A stretch of DNA of 64,000 bases from Pseudomonas lurida. GTDB taxonomy: Bacteria > Pseudomonadota > Gammaproteobacteria > Pseudomonadales > Pseudomonadaceae. Location of the stretch: assembly GCF_002563895.1 (NCBI RefSeq), contig NZ_PDJB01000001.1, positions 541,501-605,500 of the forward strand, read 5' to 3'. Below, piece after piece: positions 32,119 to 40,351 of this stretch. The notes beneath the pieces are model-generated. The model searched no databases and had not been told where the DNA came from. It was given only the letters and a program-made list of their open reading frames with translations. Each line of letters opens with the position of its first letter. Within the stretch, counting starts at the first letter, position 1. The position numbers and the translations under genes are program-made.

Positions 32119-34017
32119 TCAGGTGGCGGGGTTGGCCAGCGCCAGCACGTGCTCGCGGAGTTTTGCCGTGGCGCCTTGGCTGGCAACGGACGCATAGCCT
32201 TTGGCCAACTGCTCGAAATGGGTCTCGAACAACCAGGCGCGGTCCTGCGGGTAACGCTGCATATGGCGCAGGTTGCGCTGGCGCAAGGCGTTGCGCAGCG
32301 GCGACGGGAAGATGCGCAGGTCGGCGATATCGATCAGGCCGAACTCGCCGTCATCCATCAGCAGCACATTGCCCAAGTGCAGCGAGCGGAAGTACACGCC
32401 GCGCTCGTGCAACTGGGCCATGAACTGGCCGAAACGCTCGATCAGTGACTCGCGCAGGCTGTTGTCCAGGCTTTGCAGGGCCTGGCGCAGGGTCAGGCCG
32501 GGCAGTGGCGTATAGCTGACGGCGCTGCTGGCGTCGTGCAGGCGGTAGAGGTCCAGAATCTGCGGTGTGGGGATGCCCAGGGCGCGCAATTGCTCGGCGT
32601 TGCTGGCAAACCGTTCGGCGTAGGGGTTGAAGCTGCCCGAGGTGTACCAGCGGCGCGCGCGGAAAACCTTGAGGAAGCGGCCGTCGGCCAGGCGCAGGAC
32701 TTTGGGGCCGAGGCCGTCGGCTTCGATCACCTGGGCGTTGCTGCACAGTTGGTCGAAAGCCTCGGGCTTGATCATGTGCACCGGCTTGCGCAGCACGCTG
32801 CGACGGCGCTGGGCAATGCTCAGGCCGGCAATGATGGCCAGCGGGATCCACAGCAGGAACCAGTGCTCCTTGGGCCGCGACAGGATGCCGCCACCTTCGG
32901 TCAGCCCGGCGCCGATGCCGTAGGTGAGCAGCGACGAGGCCAGGATAAACAGTGGTTGCGCGCGTTCTTTCAGGCCTTTGTACAGTCCCCAGCCGATCAT
33001 GAAGATCCACGGGATAAAGCCGATGATACCGACGTAATACAGTACGCCCAGGGCAAAGCTGTGCGGCTCGCGCAGCTCATTACCGTCGGCCAGGGTCAGG
33101 TACAGCTCGGAGTCATAGCTGTGGCCGATCCATGGGTGTTCGGCGATGCGTTGCAGCGACATGCCCCACAGCTCAAAGCGGAACGAGCTGCCACGGTTGG
33201 TGATCAGTTCCGGATAGAACAGCAGGAGCCCCGCGCCGCCCAGGACCATGCCCGCTATCAACAAGGCCGAGCGGCGGTTGCGGCTGACGAAGGTCATCCA
33301 GAGGATCGTCAGGGTCAACGCTACCAAGGGCGTGCGCGAACCGGTGGCCAGCACCGTCAGGGTCATGATTGCCAGGGCCGGGATGCTGAACCACAACACC
33401 TGCAGGCGCTGGGTCGTCATGCAGATATACAGCCAGTAGACGCAGAAAAAGCCGAACACGTGGGAGCTCAGCAGCGGGTTGTCGAGGGCGCCTCGACCGC
33501 CAATCATGCGCATGCCCGTGCCGGGTTCAAAACCCTTGGAAAACGCCACGAGGTTACACACGCACACCACCAGCGCAATCACCGCCGCGCTGAAGAACAC
33601 CGGCTTGAACAGGTCGTTGCGGTAATGCAGCAACAGTCCGCAACCCGCAAACAGCATGAAGGTGTGCAGGGGGCGCTTGAACAGGTCAGTGTCCGGGTGA
33701 TGCTCGGGGCTCCAGAGCAGGCTGGTCAGCGCCCAGGCGGAAAATACCAGGAACGCGATCGCCAGGGGCTCGCGCAGCAGTTCCTTGATTTCCCTGGGGC
33801 GCAGGCACAGCAACAGCAACGTCGGGGCGCTGAAAAGGCCGTAGTAGAACTTGTGCAGCACATTGCGATTGGTAACAAAGAACAGCGAGCTCAGCAGCAA
33901 CAACAAGCCGATGGGCAAAATCCACAGGACCAGGAAGTCGAAAACGCGATTTGAGCCATAGATCAGGCGCTTGGAGTGCATACAGTAAAGCCATTCCATT
34001 TTGAGAAAGCCGACCAT
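32119..34017 (-). CDS. waaL: O-antigen ligase WaaL fused to a kinase-like domain
   Basis: A 632-residue fusion. Residues about 25-405 are a polytopic O-antigen ligase (Wzy_C family) with roughly 10-12 hydrophobic helices. The large periplasmic loop motif H-S-x9-G-x-x-G is intact (H319, S320, G330, G333), with arginine R228 in G-S-R-T-P. Residues about 415-632 form a soluble kinase-like domain (F-L-K-V-F-R-A-R-R-W, then Y-F-R-S-L-H-L-G-N-V-L at 542-552 and L-I-D-I-A-D, D563). The catalytic Asp is replaced by Ser545. In PAO1 I recall these as separate genes (waaL PA4999, PA4998). An internal ATG at 32775 (M415) could start the kinase part. The start is uncertain: 34017, 33999 and 33981 all lack a clear ribosome-binding site. 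Confidence 0.88.
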   Translation of the reverse strand: MVGFLKMEWLYCMHSKRLIYGSNRVFDFLVLWILPIGLLLLLSSLFFVTNRNVLHKFYYGLFSAPTLLLLCLRPREIKELLREPLAIAFLVFSAWALTSLLWSPEHHPDTDLFKRPLHTFMLFAGCGLLLHYRNDLFKPVFFSAAVIALVVCVCNLVAFSKGFEPGTGMRMIGGRGALDNPLLSSHVFGFFCVYWLYICMTTQRLQVLWFSIPALAIMTLTVLATGSRTPLVALTLTILWMTFVSRNRRSALLIAGMVLGGAGLLLFYPELITNRGSSFRFELWGMSLQRIAEHPWIGHSYDSELYLTLADGNELREPHSFALGVLYYVGIIGFIPWIFMIGWGLYKGLKERAQPLFILASSLLTYGIGAGLTEGGGILSRPKEHWFLLWIPLAIIAGLSIAQRRRSVLRKPVHMIKPEAFDQLCSNAQVIEADGLGPKVLRLADGRFLKVFRARRWYTSGSFNPYAERFASNAEQLRALGIPTPQILDLYRLHDASSAVSYTPLPGLTLRQALQSLDNSLRESLIERFGQFMAQLHERGVYFRSLHLGNVLLMDDGEFGLIDIADLRIFPSPLRNALRQRNLRHMQRYPQDRAWLFETHFEQLAKGYASVASQGATAKLREHVLALANPAT

Positions 34018-34033
34018 CTTAAAGTAGTGGCTA

Positions 34034-34039
34034 TATAAT
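34034..34039 (+). promoter_or_regulatory. Probable msbA -10 box
   Basis: A perfect TATAAT about 100 bp before the msbA ATG, in the gap with the divergent waaL fusion gene. No matching -35 was found. The palindrome that follows begins 6 bp downstream. Confidence 0.5.
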
Positions 34040-34044
34040 GTCGC

Positions 34045-34060
34045 TGGTTGGATCCAACCA
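34045..34060. promoter_or_regulatory. 16-bp perfect palindrome at the msbA transcription start region
   Basis: TGGTTGGATCCAACCA is perfectly palindromic and covers roughly +1 relative to the TATAAT at 34034-34039. That position suits a repressor operator, or a leader hairpin. The regulator is unknown. Confidence 0.5.
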
Positions 34061-34139
34061 GGCTGTGGGTCATGCAGGGTGCAAGTACAACAGAGAAGCT
34101 GTGCTAAAGTCAGCCTCCTTTTTCAAAACGCCGCGTGAT

Positions 34140-35945
34140 ATGACCGACTCCAGTCCGAGCGCAAGCCCTTCGAGCTTGAAAATATACTTCCGCCTGCTCA
34201 GTTACGTTAAGCCCTACGCCGGCTTGTTCGCGATGAGTATCGTCGGATTTCTGATTTTCGCGTCGACCCAGCCGATGCTGGGGTACATCCTCAAGTACTT
34301 CGTCGACGGTCTTTCCAACCCTGAAGCCGTGCTGTTCCCGACTGTGCCTTTTCTTCGGGACCTGCAATTGCTGCAAGCCGTGCCGTTGCTGATCATCCTG
34401 ATCGCCGCCTGGCAGGGCCTGGGTTCGTTCCTGGGCAACTACCTGCTGGCCAAGGTGTCCCTGGGCCTAGTCCATGACCTGCGCGTGCAGTTGTTCAACA
34501 ACTTGCTGACGCTGCCCAACCGCTATTTCGACAATCACAACTCCGGGCACCTGATTTCACGCATCACCTTCAACGTGACGATGGTCACGGGGGCGGCGAC
34601 CGATGCGATCAAGGTCGTGATCCGTGAAGGCATGACGGTGATCTTCCTGTTCGCCTCGCTGCTGTACATGAACTGGCGCCTGACGCTGGTGATGATCGCC
34701 ATCCTGCCGTTGATCGCAGTGATGGTGAGCACGGCGAGCAAGAAATTCCGCAAGCAGAGCAAGAAGATCCAGGTGGCCATGGGCGACGTGACGCACGTGG
34801 CCTCGGAAACCATCCAGGGCTATCGCGTGGTGCGCAGCTTCGGTGGTGAAGTCTACGAGGAAAAACGCTTCCTCAAGGCCAGCCAGAGCAACACCGACAA
34901 GCAACTGCGCATGACCCGCACCGGGGCGATCTACACGCCAGCCCTGCAGTTGGTGATCTACACCGCCATGGCGGTGCTGATGTTCCTGGTTCTTTATCTG
35001 CGTGGCGATGCATCGGCCGGCGACATGGTGGCCTACATCACCCTGGCCGGCCTGTTGCCCAAGCCGATTCGCCAACTGTCGGAAGTCAGCTCGACGATCC
35101 AGAAGGGCGTGGCGGGCGCCGAGAGCATTTTCGAACAGCTGGACGAAGAGGTCGAAGTCGACAACGGCACCGTTGAGCGCGACAAGGTCAGCGGTCGCCT
35201 CGATGTACGCAACCTGAACTTCACCTACCCCGGCACCGAACGCCACGTGCTCAAGGACATCAGCTTTACTGCCGAGCCGGGGCAGATGATCGCCCTGGTT
35301 GGGCGCTCGGGCAGCGGCAAGTCAACCCTGGCCAGCCTGATCCCGCGTTTCTACCACCATGAAAGCGGCGAAATCCTGCTGGATGGTGTCGAGATCGAAG
35401 ACTACAAATTGCTCAACCTGCGCAAGCACATCGCCCAGGTGACCCAGCACGTGACCTTGTTCAGCGACACCGTGACCAACAACATCGCCTACGGTGACCT
35501 GTCCGGTGCGCCACGGGCAGACGTTGAAGCGGCTGCGGCGGATGCCAATGCCAAGGACTTCATCGACCAGTTGCCCAAGGGCTTCGATACCCAGGTCGGC
35601 GAGAACGGTGTGCTGCTGTCCGGCGGCCAGCGCCAGCGCCTGGCGATTGCCCGTGCCCTGCTGAAGAACGCACCGTTGCTGATTCTCGACGAGGCCACCT
35701 CGGCCCTCGACACCGAATCCGAGCGTCACATCCAGGCGGCGCTGGACAAGGTCATGCAAGGTCGCACCACCCTGGTGATCGCCCACCGGTTGTCCACCAT
35801 CGAAAAGGCCGACTTGATCCTGGTGATGGACGATGGCCGGATTGTCGAGCGGGGCACCCACAGTGAGCTGCTGGCACAGAACGGCTATTACGCTCGCCTG
35901 CATGCCATGGGCCTGGATGCGCCGATTTCCGCCGACATTACCTGA
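34140..35945 (+). CDS. msbA: Lipid A-core flippase MsbA (ABC exporter)
   Basis: Homodimeric inner-membrane ABC transporter that flips lipid A-core to the periplasmic face. The 601 residues comprise a six-helix transmembrane domain (about 20-320) and a nucleotide-binding domain (about 350-595). Walker A G-R-S-G-S-G-K-S-T is at 388-396, signature L-S-G-G-Q at 493-497, Walker B L-L-I-L-D-E at 513-518 and H-loop H549. The ATG at 34140 gives the usual N-terminus (M-T-D-S-S-P-S); the 34-codon extension to 34038 would begin inside the -10 box and is rejected. It is followed by a REP-like hairpin and hldE. It supplies the substrate for the divergently encoded WaaL fusion. Confidence 0.96.
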   Translation: MTDSSPSASPSSLKIYFRLLSYVKPYAGLFAMSIVGFLIFASTQPMLGYILKYFVDGLSNPEAVLFPTVPFLRDLQLLQAVPLLIILIAAWQGLGSFLGNYLLAKVSLGLVHDLRVQLFNNLLTLPNRYFDNHNSGHLISRITFNVTMVTGAATDAIKVVIREGMTVIFLFASLLYMNWRLTLVMIAILPLIAVMVSTASKKFRKQSKKIQVAMGDVTHVASETIQGYRVVRSFGGEVYEEKRFLKASQSNTDKQLRMTRTGAIYTPALQLVIYTAMAVLMFLVLYLRGDASAGDMVAYITLAGLLPKPIRQLSEVSSTIQKGVAGAESIFEQLDEEVEVDNGTVERDKVSGRLDVRNLNFTYPGTERHVLKDISFTAEPGQMIALVGRSGSGKSTLASLIPRFYHHESGEILLDGVEIEDYKLLNLRKHIAQVTQHVTLFSDTVTNNIAYGDLSGAPRADVEAAAADANAKDFIDQLPKGFDTQVGENGVLLSGGQRQRLAIARALLKNAPLLILDEATSALDTESERHIQAALDKVMQGRTTLVIAHRLSTIEKADLILVMDDGRIVERGTHSELLAQNGYYARLHAMGLDAPISADIT

Positions 35946-35952
35946 ACCTCCC

Positions 35953-35980
35953 TGTAGGAGCCGGCAAGCCGGCTCCTACA
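35953..35980. repeat. REP-like 12-bp hairpin
   Basis: TGTAGGAGCCGG-CAAG-CCGGCTCCTACA, a perfect 12-bp stem with a 4-nt loop, lies 8 bp past the msbA stop. It may also shape the msbA-hldE transcript. Confidence 0.85.
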
Positions 35981-36058
35981 TTGCAAAACCCTCCCGCAAA
36001 CCTCCCACAACCCTGTGCTAATATCGCGCCCCTGTTCATTTTGTATGTGGGTTGCTCC

Positions 36059-37483
36059 ATGAAGTTGTCCATGCCGCGATTCGATCAAGCCCCTGTCTTG
36101 GTGGTCGGCGATGTCATGCTCGACCGTTACTGGCATGGCGGTACCTCACGGATTTCCCCTGAGGCGCCGGTACCGGTAGTCAAGGTCGAGCAAATCGAAG
36201 ACCGTCCAGGCGGCGCTGCCAACGTTGCGCTCAATATTGCCGCCCTGGGCGCTCCGGCGTCCCTGGTCGGTGTGACCGGCGATGACGAAGCCGCCAACAG
36301 CCTTGCCAACAGCCTGCGCGGTGCTGGCGTGCGCGCGCTGTTCCAGCGCATTGCCCATCAGCCAACCATCGTCAAGCTGCGGGTCATGAGCCGTCACCAG
36401 CAACTGCTGCGTATCGATTTCGAAGAACCCTTCGCCACCGACGCCCTGGCCCTGAGCGGCCAGGTCGACGCGCTGCTCGAAGGCATCAAGGTGCTGGTGT
36501 TGTCCGACTACGGCAAAGGCGCCTTGAAGAACCACCAGGAATTGATCCAGGCCGCCAAGGCCAAGGGTATCCCGGTATTGGCCGACCCCAAGGGCAAGGA
36601 CTTCTCGATTTACCGCGGAGCCAGCCTGATCACGCCTAATCTCAGCGAGTTCGAAGCCATCGTCGGCGGTTGTGCCGATGAGCACGACCTGGTGACCAAG
36701 GGCGCGGCGCTGATGGCCGATCTCGACCTGGGCGCCTTGCTGGTGACCCGTGGCGAGCATGGCATGACTTTGCTGCGTCCTGGCCACCCGGCGATGCACC
36801 TGCCGGCACGCGCCCGTGAAGTGTTCGACGTCACCGGCGCCGGCGACACGGTGATTTCCACCCTGGCCGCCTCGATTGCAGCGGGTGAAGAGCTGCCCCA
36901 TGCCGTGGCCCTCGCCAACTTGGCGGCGGGCATCGTGGTGGGCAAGTTGGGTACTGCGGCCATCAGCGCGCCTGAATTGCGCCGTGCGATCCAGCGTTCC
37001 GAAGGTTCGGAACGCGGAGTGCTGAGCATCGAGCAGTTGCTGCTGGCGATTGACGATGCCCGTGCCCACAACGAAAGCATTGTGTTCACCAACGGTTGCT
37101 TCGACATCCTGCACGCCGGTCATGTGACCTACCTGGAGCAGGCGCGTGCCCAAGGTGATCGCCTGATCGTTGCGGTCAACGACGACGCCTCGGTAAGCCG
37201 ACTGAAAGGCCCGGGTCGTCCGATCAACAGTGTCGACCGTCGCATGGCGGTACTGGCTGGCCTGGGCGCGGTGGACTGGGTGATCAGCTTCCCTGAAGCG
37301 ACCCCGGAAAACCTGCTGGCCCAGGTCAAGCCGGACGTGTTGGTCAAGGGCGGCGACTATTCCGTCGACCAGGTCGTGGGAGCGGATATCGTCAGCGCCT
37401 ACGGTGGCACGGTCAAGGTGCTGGGCCTGGTCGAGAACAGCTCGACCACCGCCATTGTCGAGAAGATCCGCAACAATGAGTAA
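36059..37483 (+). CDS. hldE: Bifunctional heptose 7-phosphate kinase / heptose 1-phosphate adenylyltransferase
   Basis: Makes ADP-heptose for WaaC and WaaF: phosphorylates D-glycero-beta-D-manno-heptose 7-phosphate, then later adenylylates heptose 1-phosphate. The 474 residues match the family. The N-terminal PfkB/ribokinase domain (about 1-320) shows D-R-P-G-G-A-A-N-V-A-L-N and the anion-hole D-V-T-G-A-G-D-T. The C-terminal nucleotidyltransferase domain (about 340-474) has F-T-N-G-C-F-D-I-L-H-A-G-H (H-x-G-H type). The ATG at 36059 gives the usual M-K-L-S-M-P-R-F-D N-terminus; earlier in-frame codons run through the REP-like hairpin region. It overlaps the next gene by 8 bp. Confidence 0.96.
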   Translation: MKLSMPRFDQAPVLVVGDVMLDRYWHGGTSRISPEAPVPVVKVEQIEDRPGGAANVALNIAALGAPASLVGVTGDDEAANSLANSLRGAGVRALFQRIAHQPTIVKLRVMSRHQQLLRIDFEEPFATDALALSGQVDALLEGIKVLVLSDYGKGALKNHQELIQAAKAKGIPVLADPKGKDFSIYRGASLITPNLSEFEAIVGGCADEHDLVTKGAALMADLDLGALLVTRGEHGMTLLRPGHPAMHLPARAREVFDVTGAGDTVISTLAASIAAGEELPHAVALANLAAGIVVGKLGTAAISAPELRRAIQRSEGSERGVLSIEQLLLAIDDARAHNESIVFTNGCFDILHAGHVTYLEQARAQGDRLIVAVNDDASVSRLKGPGRPINSVDRRMAVLAGLGAVDWVISFPEATPENLLAQVKPDVLVKGGDYSVDQVVGADIVSAYGGTVKVLGLVENSSTTAIVEKIRNNE

Positions 37484-38411
37484 CGCTGATAAGTGGGTCC
37501 TGATCACCGGCGGTGCCGGTTTTATCGGCTCGCACTTGGTCGATGCGCTGCTTGCCAAAGGCTACGGCGTGCGCGTGATGGATAACCTGTCCACCGGCAA
37601 ACGCAGCAACTTGCCGTTGGACAACTCGCGTGTCGAGCTGCTGGAAGGTGATGTGGCCGATGCCGAGCAGGTAGCCCGCGCCGCCGTCGGTGTAGCCGCG
37701 GTGGTGCACCTGGCGGCGGTGGCCTCGGTGCAGGCCTCGGTGGACGACCCGGTCAGCACGCACCAGAGCAATTTTGTGGGCACCTTGAATGTCTGCGAAG
37801 CCATGCGCACGGCTGGCGTCAAACGTGTGGTGTATGCCTCCAGTGCCGCGGTGTATGGCAACAATGGCGAAGGTGCTTCGATCGACGAGGAAACCACCAA
37901 GGCGCCGTTGACGCCCTACGCGTCCGACAAATTGGCCAGTGAGTACTACTTCGATTTTTATCGCCGCCAGCATGGCCTGGAGCCGGTGATCTTCCGTTTC
38001 TTCAATATCTTCGGGCCACGCCAGGATCCGTCATCGCCGTACTCCGGCGTGATCAGTATCTTCAGCGAGCGCGTGCAGCAGGGCGTGCCGATTGCCGTGT
38101 TTGGTGATGGCGAGCAAACCCGTGACTTCATGTACGTGGAAGACCTGGTAGACGTGCTGGTGCAGGCCATTGAAGCGCCGGCCGCGCCGCTGGGTGCGAT
38201 CAATGTGGGTTGGAACCGCACCACCACGCTCAAGCAAGTGCTGCAGGCGTTGGAGGAAGTGGTGGGTCAGTTGCCGGCTATTACCTACGGGCCGGCACGC
38301 TCCGGGGACATCCGGCATTCGCGGGCGAACAACCAGCGCTTGCTGGCAAGCTTCACGCTGCCCGAGCCGACACCATTGAAGGTTGGGCTGGAGCGCTTGC
38401 TCGAAGGCTGA
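37476..38411 (+). CDS. NAD-dependent sugar-nucleotide epimerase/dehydratase
   Basis: A 311-residue extended SDR. Rossmann motif T-G-G-A-G-F-I-G-S-H (11-20), catalytic Ser122/123 and Y148-x3-K152. Family resemblance is to UDP-glucose/UDP-GlcNAc 4-epimerases (GalE/WbpP type), but the exact substrate cannot be read from sequence. It probably supplies a sugar nucleotide for O-antigen or core. The ATG at 37476 overlaps the hldE stop by 8 bp, implying coupling. This gene is not at the equivalent PAO1 position as I remember it, where an acyl-CoA dehydrogenase follows hldE. Confidence 0.85.
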   Translation: MSNADKWVLITGGAGFIGSHLVDALLAKGYGVRVMDNLSTGKRSNLPLDNSRVELLEGDVADAEQVARAAVGVAAVVHLAAVASVQASVDDPVSTHQSNFVGTLNVCEAMRTAGVKRVVYASSAAVYGNNGEGASIDEETTKAPLTPYASDKLASEYYFDFYRRQHGLEPVIFRFFNIFGPRQDPSSPYSGVISIFSERVQQGVPIAVFGDGEQTRDFMYVEDLVDVLVQAIEAPAAPLGAINVGWNRTTTLKQVLQALEEVVGQLPAITYGPARSGDIRHSRANNQRLLASFTLPEPTPLKVGLERLLEG

Positions 38412-38422
38412 ATGCAATCAAA

Positions 38423-38509
38423 TGTGGGCGTTGGCTTGCCTGCGATAGGGGCTCCTCGGTCTACATGATGCACCAAGGTGCCCGCATCGCAGGCAAGCCA
38501 GCTCCCACA
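38423..38509. repeat. REP doublet
   Basis: Inverted arms 38423-38446 and 38486-38509 with core GGCTTGCCTGCGAT and its complement, nearly perfect, flank a 39-bp spacer. The element sits between the convergent epimerase and the unknown gene at 38538. Confidence 0.85.
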
Positions 38510-38537
38510 AAAGCCAGCCCCCCACATTAGTTTTGTT

Positions 38538-39497
38538 TCAAGCCTTTGCCTTCTTCTTCGGCACAATCTTGCGCAACACTCGCTGTGCCAGGCGCTTCAA
38601 TTTCGATTCTTTCTCCGGCGCTGCCAGGCCCTGCTGGCGTAGCCAGTCCTTCCAGCGGATCCGCTCCTCGCGCACCAGCCACCCTTCCTGCTGGGCGAAG
38701 CTTTCCGCCAGGTACAAGCCCCGTGTGCTCGCGGGGTACAACTGGTCTTTCTTGACGGTGTACAGCTCGGCCTGCGGCTGGCCGTCTTTGAGCGGCATCA
38801 GGTACAGGTCCGGGCGCTGGCGGTCGAGGCGGGCGACCAGTTGGTCGCCTTCCAGGCGTTCATCCACATGGAACAGGCTGAGGGATTTGGCTTCCTTGGG
38901 TACTTCCAGGCGCAGGTCGTAAATCAATTGCAGCGATGCGGTGGGCAGGTGCACATAGGCGCGCGGGCGTTCGATCAGTTGGGTAGTGGCGCACCGCACC
39001 GGGCGGGCGGCGCCGGACAGCGGGCTGAGACGGAAGGGCAGGGCTTCGCGGTAATGCAACGCGGCAGAGTAGGGCGCCGGCAACCAGGTGTCATTGAAGC
39101 GGCCGCCGAGCCAGCCTTCCGGCGTCTCCAGCAAGCATTCTTCGGCAATTTCCTGGATGGCGGTGTGCAGCGGCAGGTTCAGTTCATGGGCGGGCACATA
39201 GCCGGAGATCAACTTGAGCACCACGTCGCCACGGTCCTGGCGGCGCTGGCGTACCAGCACCCAGTAATCCTTGTTTTGCCAATGCAGGGTCAGTCGCACC
39301 GACACGCCGAGGTTGGCCAGTTCCAGTGCGAAACGTTCGGGGTCGGACACCTCCACTGGCTTGCGCCGTTGCAGGGTCTGGGCAAAATTGAGCGGCATGC
39401 CGACGCTCTGGTAGCTCAGGCCCTCGGGGGTGGCTTCGACGTGCAGCGGCAGTGTTTTAAAGTTGCTGGGGTTCTTTCTTATGAGCGTTCGCGGCAT
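38538..39497 (-). CDS. Conserved protein of unknown function (PA4993-like)
   Basis: A 319-residue cytosolic protein conserved in pseudomonads at this locus (PAO1 PA4993 as I recall). The start ATG at 39497 has AAGGAG six bases upstream. Around residues 110-135 is G-Y-V-P-A-H-E followed nine residues later by Q-E-I-A-E-E-C-L-L. This resembles a Nudix box but lacks the leading Arg, has a two-residue insertion and lacks the final Gly, so hydrolase activity is doubtful. The tail is Lys-rich (K-K-K-A-K-A). Homologues have sometimes been labelled as metal ABC transporter ATPases, but I see no Walker motif. It is in a minus-strand run with the aldo/keto reductase and FAD oxidoreductase genes. Confidence 0.7.
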   Translation of the reverse strand: MPRTLIRKNPSNFKTLPLHVEATPEGLSYQSVGMPLNFAQTLQRRKPVEVSDPERFALELANLGVSVRLTLHWQNKDYWVLVRQRRQDRGDVVLKLISGYVPAHELNLPLHTAIQEIAEECLLETPEGWLGGRFNDTWLPAPYSAALHYREALPFRLSPLSGAARPVRCATTQLIERPRAYVHLPTASLQLIYDLRLEVPKEAKSLSLFHVDERLEGDQLVARLDRQRPDLYLMPLKDGQPQAELYTVKKDQLYPASTRGLYLAESFAQQEGWLVREERIRWKDWLRQQGLAAPEKESKLKRLAQRVLRKIVPKKKAKA

Positions 39498-39538
39498 GTC
39501 GGCTCCTTCTTGCGACGGGGTCGGCCGCGTCGGCGGCA

Positions 39539-40351
39539 TCAGAGTTGACGAATGACCTGGGCAGCGGTCGCCACGTTATGGGCCAGGTGCAGCGGATTAA
39601 TGGTCCCGACAATAGCACTGGCGACGCCCGTTTGCGCAAACAACAACGTGAAACTGGCCCGAATTGGATCCATTCCCGGCTCCAGGCACACATGGCCGCT
39701 GGCCAGGGCTTTTTTCACCAGGATGCCCTTGCCGTGTGCCGCTGCATAATCAATGACGGCTTTCTCGGCCTGTTCGTTCAGATTGTAAGTGACCATGGCG
39801 CAATCACCTTGTTCCAGAGCCTTCACGCCGCCCTCCACGGTTTTGCCGGAGAAGCCGAAACCGCGGATCTTGCCTTCCTGTTTCAGCGCCGCCAGGGTCT
39901 GGTAGACCTCGCAGTCGTTGAGGATGTGCAGGTCGTTGCCGTCGGAATGCACCAGCACCAGGTCGATAAAATCAGTTTCAAGTCGTTTCAAGCTGCGCTC
40001 GATGGACATTCGCGTGTGCGCTGCGCTGAAGTCGTGGCTGGACGCGCCATTCTCGAACTCTTCGCCGACCTTGCTCACGATCACCCAGTCCTTGCGCTGG
40101 TCACGCAGCAGCGGCCCCAGGCGCTCCTCACTCATGCCATAGGCTGGTGCGGTATCGATCAGGTTGATCCCCAGCTCGCGGGCCTGGCGCAACAGCATGC
40201 GCGCTTCGTCGTCACCGGGGATCTGGAAGCCGCTGGGGTATTTGACCCCTTGGTCGCGACCCAGCTTGACGGTGCCCAGGCCCAGCGGTGACACCATCAG
40301 GCCGGTGCTGCCCAGGGGGCGATGCAGGTCGTGCAGGGTGGGCAGGCTCAT
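39539..40351 (-). CDS. Aldo/keto reductase
   Basis: A 270-residue NAD(P)H-dependent oxidoreductase of the AKR superfamily. The catalytic tetrad is visible: D66, Y71 (in N-L-I-D-T-A-P-A-Y-G), K94 (V-I-V-S-K) and H135 (L-V-L-V-H-S). The N-terminal L-G-S-T-G-L-M-V-S-P-L-G-L-G-T is typical. The physiological substrate is unknown. It overlaps the FAD oxidoreductase stop by 4 bp, so the two are translated together. By position it matches PAO1 PA4992. Confidence 0.9.
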   Translation of the reverse strand: MSLPTLHDLHRPLGSTGLMVSPLGLGTVKLGRDQGVKYPSGFQIPGDDEARMLLRQARELGINLIDTAPAYGMSEERLGPLLRDQRKDWVIVSKVGEEFENGASSHDFSAAHTRMSIERSLKRLETDFIDLVLVHSDGNDLHILNDCEVYQTLAALKQEGKIRGFGFSGKTVEGGVKALEQGDCAMVTYNLNEQAEKAVIDYAAAHGKGILVKKALASGHVCLEPGMDPIRASFTLLFAQTGVASAIVGTINPLHLAHNVATAAQVIRQL

